Shown here in pieces: positions 57,771-64,000 of a DNA stretch of 64,000 nt. Below the pieces are notes generated by a model. That model had not been told where the DNA came from. It did not search any database and saw only the letters and a list, made by a program, of their open reading frames with translations. A program made the translations under genes and the position numbers. The DNA lies in NCBI RefSeq assembly GCF_002368435.1, contig NZ_AP018265.1, forward strand, positions 1 to 64,000, read 5' to 3'. The DNA comes from Kalymmatonema gypsitolerans NIES-4073. GTDB taxonomy: Bacteria > Cyanobacteriota > Cyanobacteriia > Cyanobacteriales > Nostocaceae. Every line of letters starts with the position of its first letter. The first letter of the stretch is position 1.

Positions 57771-60700
57771 TCAATTCAGCTCTACTGCTCCCAGTGCTTT
57801 GAGGGTCGCTTTTTGAGCCTCTGTTAATCCAGTTGCCCCTGTAATGTTCATGCCTTCGTAAAGTCTGGGCGATCGCATTGTTCTGATACACTCACCCGTC
57901 TCAACCTGCCAAAGCTTAATTGCTCCATCTGCACTGCTACTTGCCAAGGTTTTGCCGTCGGGGCTAAAGGCAATTCCCCACACCTGGGCCTGATGCTCCT
58001 GCAAGATTTTGAGACATTGCCCTGAACGAACATCCCACAGTCTCACCGTTTTGTCGAGACTGCTACTGACGACAATTCGACCATCTGGACTAAACTGAAC
58101 TGACGGCACCGGACCAGTATGACCTTGCAGGACTTTGAGACATTCTCCGGAGTAGACATCCCACAGTCTCACAGTCTTGTCATCATCGCTGCTGGCTAGT
58201 AGCATAGGCGGTGGCATACGCGTCTCGCCTGTGGTGACATCAGATGGACTGAAGGCAACTGAGAATACTCTACCTATGTGCCCTTGCAAGGATTTGAGGC
58301 AATCTCCAGAACGGACATCCCATAATCTTACGATTTTGTCATCACAGCCGCTTGCCAAAATTGCACCATCTGAGCTGAGGGCAACCGACCAAGCTCGATT
58401 ATTGAGAGAAAGGGTTTTGCAGCATTCTCCTGTTTGGACGTTCCAGAAGCGGATGATGCGGTTAAGCTCGCTACTGTACAACGTTTGACCATCCGGACTA
58501 AAGGCAATAGAATAAATTTCGTTAGCGATGCTCGTGTTGCCTTGCAAAACCCGAATTAGTTGACCTGTAGTAACATCCCACAACCGAATGCTACCTTTGC
58601 CGCCATCACTAGCCAGCGTTCGACCATCCGGACTAAAGGTGACACACCATGTCCAAGTGATATGACCTTGGAGGATTTTGCTGCATTCACCGAATTGTAC
58701 ATCCCACAGCCTCACCATTGTGTCATCGCTACTGCTGGCTAAGTAGCGCCCATTTGGACTAAAGGCTATTGACTTGATTCGAGCACTATAGCCATGCAAA
58801 GTCTTGAATGATACTCCCGTCTCCATATTCCACAATATGACCGTGCGATCAAGACTACCGCTTGCTAACGTGTGACCTTTGGGATGAAATGCGACAGACA
58901 AAACCCAGCCAGAATGTTTTTGCATGAGTTTCAAACAGTGTCCGGTCGCAACGTCCCATACCCGGACAGTAAAGTCATAGCTAGCACTTGCGAGGACTCG
59001 ACCATCTGGGCTGAAAGCTACTGATGCTACAGGCTCAGTATGTCCTTGGAGAATTTTCAAGCATTCTCCAGTAGCAACATCCCATAATCGAATCGTTCGA
59101 TCCCAACTGCCACTTGCCAGGATTTTACCATCTCGACTGAAGGCAACTGCTCTGCCCCACTGCGTATGCCCTTGCAATGTCTTAATTAATTGCCTAGTCT
59201 CAACGTGCCACAACTTTATAGTTCGGTCATAACTGACACTTGCTAAGAGTTGACCATCCGGACTAAAAGTAACTGTCGTCACATAATCGGTATGCTCTTC
59301 GAGGGTTTTCAAACACTGCCCTGTAGCGACAGCCCACAACTTGACGGTGTGGTCTAAACTGCAACTTGCCAAGAGTTGACCATCCGGACTAAAGGCAATG
59401 GAGTGCACCCATCCAGTGTGTCCCTCTAACGTATTGCAACACTCACCCGTAGCAAGATCCCATAGCTTGATTGTTCTGTCATAACTGCAACTACTTGCTA
59501 AGGTTCGACAATCCGGACTGAAGACGACACAAGGAACCCAACTGATGTGACCTTCCAAAATCATCAGTTCTCGATAATCCTCAGTTTGATATACCCTCAC
59601 TTTGCCATCCGCATTACCAATCGCAAAAAGCTCTCCATCCGGACTAAAAGCCACAGACAGGTTTTCATCCAAGACACCCGTAAACACCGAGTTGGAAAGG
59701 TCAGTATCGGTAAAGTTAACTTGATGCAAAGTTGCGCCAACTAGATACGCTTGCCAAATACTCAAGTGCGAGAAGTCATAACCCCTCAAGTCAATCTCTA
59801 GCTGGCGCAATAAGTTAATGATATTTCCGCCAGCATATCCAACTAAATTGGGAAATTGCAAGCGCAGTCTGAGCAGAATTTGATTAAGCTGATACTCCAC
59901 ATCCTTTTTAGACCTAAACTTGCCGACTAGCCGAGCCACAAGCGGTGCTAAAATCACGCGGCTCTGGCTGTCTCGGATGTAATCTTTTGCAGTAGCTTTA
60001 ATCAAAGCATGACTTAGAAACAAAGATGAAGAATGAAAGATGTAATTTGTTACCCCTTCGAGGTATAATAAGGGGTTGGTTTCATCCCGAATGCTTGTGC
60101 CCGAATCCTTCCCTACTATTTCCTCATAAACCTGGTCGATAAACTGTTGTGTCACATACTCCATAACAACAGGCTGTAAGGTGAACTGCCTATTACTTTT
60201 TTCAATTAGACATCGCCGCCCCAACGATTGCAATGCTTCTAGTAGTTTTGGCTGCGATATAGTTGGCACAAAATCCTCTCGCAATTGGGTAAGCGTTACC
60301 AATTCTCGATTAATCGCTAACCAATACATAACCTGCTTTTCTATCTCTGACAACCGATGGAACTGCTCGTCTAGCAGTGTATTAATTTCTCCAAAGGCGA
60401 TCGCTCCTTGCTCTAGAAACTCACTGATGCTACCATCAAACAAGTCTCGCACAGTTGTAGAGACAATCTTGAACGCCAGGGGGTTGCCTGAATAACGCTC
60501 CCTCAAAATCTGCCAATCAATCTCTGAGTTACAAAAACATCCATTGGCTTTGAAGATTTTGCTGACTTCTGCTGCGCTTAAACCTGCTAATGGTAAGGTG
60601 CGAACGGGTAGGGTTTCACCTTCTAATGATACCAGCGTTTTGGGCTTCTCCCGGGTGGTCAATACTATACAACTGGAGTGGCGTTCGCTTCCCACCCGTC

Positions 60701-61541
60701 TGAGGAGTTCCCCATATCCTTCATAGCCCTCGCGGTACTCCCCAGCTTGAGCGCCATACGGTGACTGTGACGCACCACTACTGCCTAAAATCGCATCGAC
60801 GTTGTCCAAAACTAGCAAACACCGAGAGGAGCGTAAATAATGAATCAATCGTGAGACTTGAGCGTCTACCGTTTCTGACAAATTCGTTTCCTGTTGGTCG
60901 GATAAGAATAGAATCAGCTCGGTGAGCAGCTCTTTAAGGGGTGGGGCATTACGCAGACTTCGCCAAATCACGTACTCAAACTGCTCCTGAATTTGTTCGG
61001 CTAACTTTACAGATAAGGCAGTTTTGCCAATGCCGCCCATGCCTAGTAGCGCCAACACTCGGCATTGGTCTTTGACAATCCATTGCTCTAGCACAGCCAA
61101 CTCTTGTGTGCGCCCGTAGAAAACAGATACATCAACTGCTTCTGTCCAGTCTTGATGCCGACGGTTGAGCGCTTGAGAGTATCCTATAGGATGAGAAATT
61201 TTAGCTGCTTGTTCTACTTCTGCCCTTAGACTAGATGGTATATGTACTTCAGGATTTTGGACTTCTAACAACTGTGACTGCAGCTGCTGCCGCTGTATTG
61301 CCGCCTGAAAATTCTTTTTACTGACCTTTTCCCCAAATGCTTCTGACAGCATCTGCCATAACTTTGGACCAACATCATGCTGTAGGTACTCAGTCGTGTA
61401 ACCGTAAGTTTTGGCGATCTCGTCATACTTCTGACCTTGCCAAGAGGCGCGAAGTATTGTCACTTCAATATCTTTGAGATGTCTTTTTGTCTGGGCAACA
61501 ACTGCTGCATCTACTATTTTCAATGCTGTTTCAAAGTCCAT
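57771..61541 (-). CDS. STAND protein: vMAP-like N-terminus, NB-ARC ATPase and WD40 propeller
   Basis: The 1256-residue protein opens with an N-terminal 90-residue helical domain often found in cyanobacterial conflict proteins ([17 protein letters not shown]). The NB-ARC domain has Walker [15 protein letters not shown] (about 165), [13 protein letters not shown] and VLTTREKP, and a helical arm follows. From about residue 660 there are around 14 WD40 blades (repeats such as [22 protein letters not shown]). Such STAND receptors sense a ligand with the propeller and oligomerise. A defence or signalling role is likely, but there is no separate effector domain beyond the N-terminus. Confidence 0.85.
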   Translation of the reverse strand: MDFETALKIVDAAVVAQTKRHLKDIEVTILRASWQGQKYDEIAKTYGYTTEYLQHDVGPKLWQMLSEAFGEKVSKKNFQAAIQRQQLQSQLLEVQNPEVHIPSSLRAEVEQAAKISHPIGYSQALNRRHQDWTEAVDVSVFYGRTQELAVLEQWIVKDQCRVLALLGMGGIGKTALSVKLAEQIQEQFEYVIWRSLRNAPPLKELLTELILFLSDQQETNLSETVDAQVSRLIHYLRSSRCLLVLDNVDAILGSSGASQSPYGAQAGEYREGYEGYGELLRRVGSERHSSCIVLTTREKPKTLVSLEGETLPVRTLPLAGLSAAEVSKIFKANGCFCNSEIDWQILRERYSGNPLAFKIVSTTVRDLFDGSISEFLEQGAIAFGEINTLLDEQFHRLSEIEKQVMYWLAINRELVTLTQLREDFVPTISQPKLLEALQSLGRRCLIEKSNRQFTLQPVVMEYVTQQFIDQVYEEIVGKDSGTSIRDETNPLLYLEGVTNYIFHSSSLFLSHALIKATAKDYIRDSQSRVILAPLVARLVGKFRSKKDVEYQLNQILLRLRLQFPNLVGYAGGNIINLLRQLEIDLRGYDFSHLSIWQAYLVGATLHQVNFTDTDLSNSVFTGVLDENLSVAFSPDGELFAIGNADGKVRVYQTEDYRELMILEGHISWVPCVVFSPDCRTLASSCSYDRTIKLWDLATGECCNTLEGHTGWVHSIAFSPDGQLLASCSLDHTVKLWAVATGQCLKTLEEHTDYVTTVTFSPDGQLLASVSYDRTIKLWHVETRQLIKTLQGHTQWGRAVAFSRDGKILASGSWDRTIRLWDVATGECLKILQGHTEPVASVAFSPDGRVLASASYDFTVRVWDVATGHCLKLMQKHSGWVLSVAFHPKGHTLASGSLDRTVILWNMETGVSFKTLHGYSARIKSIAFSPNGRYLASSSDDTMVRLWDVQFGECSKILQGHITWTWCVTFSPDGRTLASDGGKGSIRLWDVTTGQLIRVLQGNTSIANEIYSIAFSPDGQTLYSSELNRIIRFWNVQTGECCKTLSLNNRAWSVALSSDGAILASGCDDKIVRLWDVRSGDCLKSLQGHIGRVFSVAFSPSDVTTGETRMPPPMLLASSDDDKTVRLWDVYSGECLKVLQGHTGPVPSVQFSPDGRIVVSSSLDKTVRLWDVRSGQCLKILQEHQAQVWGIAFSPDGKTLASSSADGAIKLWQVETGECIRTMRSPRLYEGMNITGATGLTEAQKATLKALGAVELN

Positions 61542-62131
61542 CGCTCAGGGATGCATAACATCTATACTACAATCTTAAGCTACAGTCCCGGATCTTAACT
61601 TTCCAAATTTTTCACGAAAGAATATTCGCCATTGCTGAAATGCAGAGCTTGCCTGGTGAGAGCAAAGATGACTCTCCTTAAATTTTCTTCCGTTAGCTTA
61701 AGTGACCTTTTTTGTAGCTGATTTTTTGAAATCAAACTCCTTAAATTATCCCCATTTACGTTTTTAAATTTAGAGGGGAGCCTATAAATAACGGTTTTAA
61801 AGCAAGTCGATGGTAATAGAACCAACTTTGAAAAGCACAAGGAGCTTACTCAAATGCTGGAGTTTTGTTTCATTAATCGCGCGGGTGAATTTGTCACACT
61901 GACGGGAACAGATCCAAATGATGCCGTTTCGCCTTGGCATGTCAGAAATTGGCAAAATCCTAGGTGGTCTCTTATAGGCATGCGATACTGTAATGCTGGT
62001 CAATGCCAATTTAATACCATATCTGATCCTGGAGCGTCGTGTCCAGCACAGGAGTTAACCTGAGCAACAATCCGCAAGCGATTGGAGTTGTTGAAACTCT
62101 GACCTTACTCATCTCCACTGTGAGTCTAACT

Positions 62132-62343
62132 TAGGACTTACATACTTGACAAATCAAGTTTTGTGTGTATAACGCAAAGAGTGCTAACTTCCGTGCGGTT
62201 CTGTAATAGTCAGATTTCGCAAGAATTTCCCATTTCTATCTCACTCGTGCATAAATTGATTTTCTTTGCACTAATTGAAAGAAAGAAGGACAGCCAATAA
62301 CTATTTAGCACATAATAGAAATTTTGTCAATGTGTAAGTCCTA
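62132..62343. mobile_element. MITE-like element (212 bp)
   Basis: Ends TAGGACTTACATACTTGACA and its inverse TTGTCAATGTGTAAGTCCTA form imperfect 20-bp terminal repeats. There is no coding capacity. It is the same family as 62626-62803. Confidence 0.65.
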
Positions 62344-62349
62344 TAACTT

Positions 62350-62573
62350 AGCCCTTTCAAGGTGAGCATATGTACTATCAAAGTTTTTGCGATATTTCAG
62401 GCATTGGCTGGAATGGAACAAAGAATCTATGCATTAAACTCCAAATTTTTGGATTGTAAATTAAGCGATACACCCTTGGCGTCTGCGCTCCGCGCAATCG
62501 CCTGAGCCAAAATACCAAAATAGGGTTAAAAACTTATTTCTTTCATAGTACAAACGTTCACCTTGAAAGGGCT
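62350..62573. mobile_element. MITE-like element of a second family (224 bp)
   Basis: The terminal repeat AGCCCTTTCAAGGTGA is perfectly inverted at both ends and extends imperfectly to GTACTAT, giving about 29 bp. No gene lies inside. Confidence 0.7.
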
Positions 62574-62625
62574 GGTCCTATAACTCTAGATTCCAAAGAG
62601 AGTTTCATTCAGACGATCATAATTT

Positions 62626-62803
62626 TAGGACTTACGCATTGACAGGAAATACCAAATATGAAGTATGGGTTTGGGACATTCAAACCTGATTTTTCGATAA
62701 GGTTTTAGTGATCGCCACTCATCTGGTGGTAATTCTCAAAGGTCTAGAACGACCAAATTACGTGAAACACATGATGTCTCTTTTGTACAGTGCGTAAGTC
62801 CTA
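62626..62803. mobile_element. MITE-like element (178 bp)
   Basis: Ends TAGGACTTACGCATTGACA and TGTACAGTGCGTAAGTCCTA are inverted repeats. There is no gene inside. A lone end of this type lies at 44104-44120. Confidence 0.7.
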
Positions 62804-62815
62804 AATTTTCAGCCT

Positions 62816-62850
62816 GCGATACGCGTAGCGTCAAGCCTCCGGCTTATTGC
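62816..62850. repeat. interspersed palindromic repeat
   Basis: GCGATACGCGTAGCGTCAAG then CCTCCGGCTTATTGC. It is the inverted counterpart of the copy inserted in the gene at 23013-23047. Confidence 0.65.
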
Positions 62851-63143
62851 CTCTGGTGAAGAAAATCGATCAGTCACAGACCTACATGACGCTTTGTCTG
62901 TGTGGAACTGTCTCAAAGATCGATTTCTAAAGAAGAAGGCGATCGCTTCGATGCGATTTTCAATCATTTCAATGAGTTGAAATCGAGATAGGCGATCGCC
63001 CCACAACTCAATTTCTACAACACAAAAAGGAGTATTCACATGGCTAGCGATATCAAACTAAGGGGAAACTATGTTTCACGAAAACATCAGTTCCTTTAGA
63101 GAAGTGTTGTCGTTTTTTACTTTCAAAAAAGGTAGGTAAAGTT

Positions 63144-63989
63144 ATGAAAAAAATCCATGCAGCCCTCCGTTTTCTGGTACTCTATGCAGCCCTCGGTTTT
63201 CTGGTACTCTCGGTCGTAGTATCACCGCTGGGTATTCAGTCTGCTTTAGCTTTCAACCCAGACGAAGAAGGTCACCTCGGCATTACGTCCGAGGCAATAA
63301 GAGGTAACAGTGTAGTAAGCCCTAGTAAACCTATTGTGTCACCCCTTGAGAGAGTAGTGAATAGTGTGAAGCTCAGGTTTTCTGACACAGCCCTGCAGGA
63401 GATTCGCGATGCTAATAGGTCTACCGACTTCTCTACTACTTTTCTCGATCCTGAGAAGCACTTCGACAATGAGGAATTCTTCAACGGAACAACGCGCCTA
63501 GTGGAGTTTAAGAACTATATTATTGGTCAAATTACTAACCCTTTCTTCCCCAACGGGGCTAATGCACGAATTGCTTTAGGTGGCGCATTACATACAATCC
63601 AGGATTTTTATGCTCACACTAACTGGGTAGATCTGTCCAGCCTTCCTGTTATTGACAGTCGGCTCGGTCGCACTACGTTTGACTCACCGAATCCTAAATC
63701 CACCCCAACCTCTCCCACCAACGATCCAAGTACCCTTCTCCCTGGTCTTACACAACTAACCTCTGGCTACTTTACGGTATCATCGCCTTGCAGTGCACCC
63801 CCTGGTAAGACTCGTCATGGTTCTTTTATATGCCCTACTGGTCTTAACAAGGACGAACCAGGCAGAGTTGGGTATAATAAGGCACGCAGGCTCGCGGTTA
63901 TAGCCAGCCAGGACTATATCAATCAAATTCTCGATGCTCCGGGTGTTGCAGGCAATGCTAATGCAATTAGAATCCTGATGGGAATCTAG
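63144..63989 (+). CDS. secreted Het-C-like protein
   Basis: The 281-residue protein has an N-terminal signal peptide (hydrophobic 8-36, likely cleavage after SALA). A Het-C/zinc phospholipase C-like core follows: FNPDEEGHLGITSEAI, EKHFDNEEFFNGT, ALGGALHTIQDFYAHTNWVD, where His and Asp residues are typical of this fold. The signal region contains a tandem duplication (AALRFLVLY / AALGFLVLS). AGGTAGGTAAAG precedes the ATG. It is possibly a secreted conflict or cell-death-type protein; the activity is unproven. Confidence 0.7.
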   Translation: MKKIHAALRFLVLYAALGFLVLSVVVSPLGIQSALAFNPDEEGHLGITSEAIRGNSVVSPSKPIVSPLERVVNSVKLRFSDTALQEIRDANRSTDFSTTFLDPEKHFDNEEFFNGTTRLVEFKNYIIGQITNPFFPNGANARIALGGALHTIQDFYAHTNWVDLSSLPVIDSRLGRTTFDSPNPKSTPTSPTNDPSTLLPGLTQLTSGYFTVSSPCSAPPGKTRHGSFICPTGLNKDEPGRVGYNKARRLAVIASQDYINQILDAPGVAGNANAIRILMGI

Positions 63990-64000
63990 AAGCACCTGTA

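Larger units (their letters stand above)
61542..63143. other. 1.6-kb gene-poor region with three MITE-like elements
   Basis: A 69-codon plus-strand ORF (61854-62063, WHVRNWQNPRWSLIGM) and minus-strand ORFs at 61595-61840 and 62809-63039 show no family pattern. The middle is made of inverted-repeat elements. No phage octamer or palindrome occurs here. Confidence 0.5.

Noticed and set aside
1-64000. tRNA, rRNA and CRISPR arrays
   Set aside because: No cloverleaf with a T-loop consensus and no regularly spaced repeat-spacer array was seen; the only regular arrays are the two 15-bp iteron sets.

Overview
The window looks like DNA of a filamentous, Nostocales-type cyanobacterium. HIP1 sites (GCGATCGC) are scattered through it, and it carries an Rpn-type nuclease fragment, a NB-ARC/WD40 protein, MITEs and a large NRPS gene. 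Most of it (start to about 57.5 kb) is the backbone of a contractile-tailed, P2-like phage that also has plasmid maintenance genes: ParA and a small ParB-like partner with GTATAC-rich sites, a replication protein with 15-bp iterons inside its own gene, a Xer/Cre-like recombinase and a PIN-type toxin-antitoxin pair. I read it as a phage-plasmid, or a prophage derived from one. No portal or baseplate operon was recognised, so the element probably continues left of base 1.

Layout. 0-3.3 kb: end of a tail-fibre region (+) facing large and small terminase (-). 3.4-23.6 kb: early and maintenance region. It holds a DUF932 gene and a minus-strand DNA-modification block (ParB-like/Dam-like protein, winged-helix protein, ParB-like protein, cytosine-C5 methyltransferase, CmoA-like carboxy-SAM synthase). 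It continues with the replication protein, two ribbon-helix-helix-like regulators, a Rad52-like annealase, parAB, a two-gene PIN-like module, the recombinase, the toxin-antitoxin and a SAP-domain protein. 23.6-39.8 kb: a foreign biosynthetic island. It has a flavin amine oxidase, a MATE exporter pseudogene, a JmjC hydroxylase, a CmcI-like methyltransferase, a 3020-residue NRPS (A-MT-T-C-A-T-E-C), a haem-oxygenase-like diiron oxidase and transposase remnants. Its left edge cuts an HNH endonuclease gene. 39.9-55.2 kb: the minus-strand late operon in P2-like order (head, tail completion, sheath, tube, chaperone, tape measure, U, D), interrupted by a homing HNH gene and by a decayed copy of the replication iterons. 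55.2-57.5 kb: a second C5 methyltransferase and a GNAT acetyltransferase. 57.7-64 kb: a STAND NB-ARC/WD40 gene, a cluster of MITEs and a secreted Het-C-like protein. This part has no phage signature motifs.

Two sequence signatures mark the phage backbone and are absent from the island and the right end. One is a 24-bp covarying palindrome (about 25 copies, mostly touching stop codons). The other is the octamer GCGAGCGC (44 copies counted by eye).

The most striking candidate system is the overlapping pair at 5.7-7.4 kb. A CmoA homologue that keeps the carboxy-SAM signature is translationally coupled to a DNA C5 methyltransferase whose normally invariant motif X Asn is Arg (codon 6497-6499). 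That substitution class is known to let an engineered methyltransferase use carboxy-SAM. This predicts 5-carboxymethylcytosine in the phage DNA.
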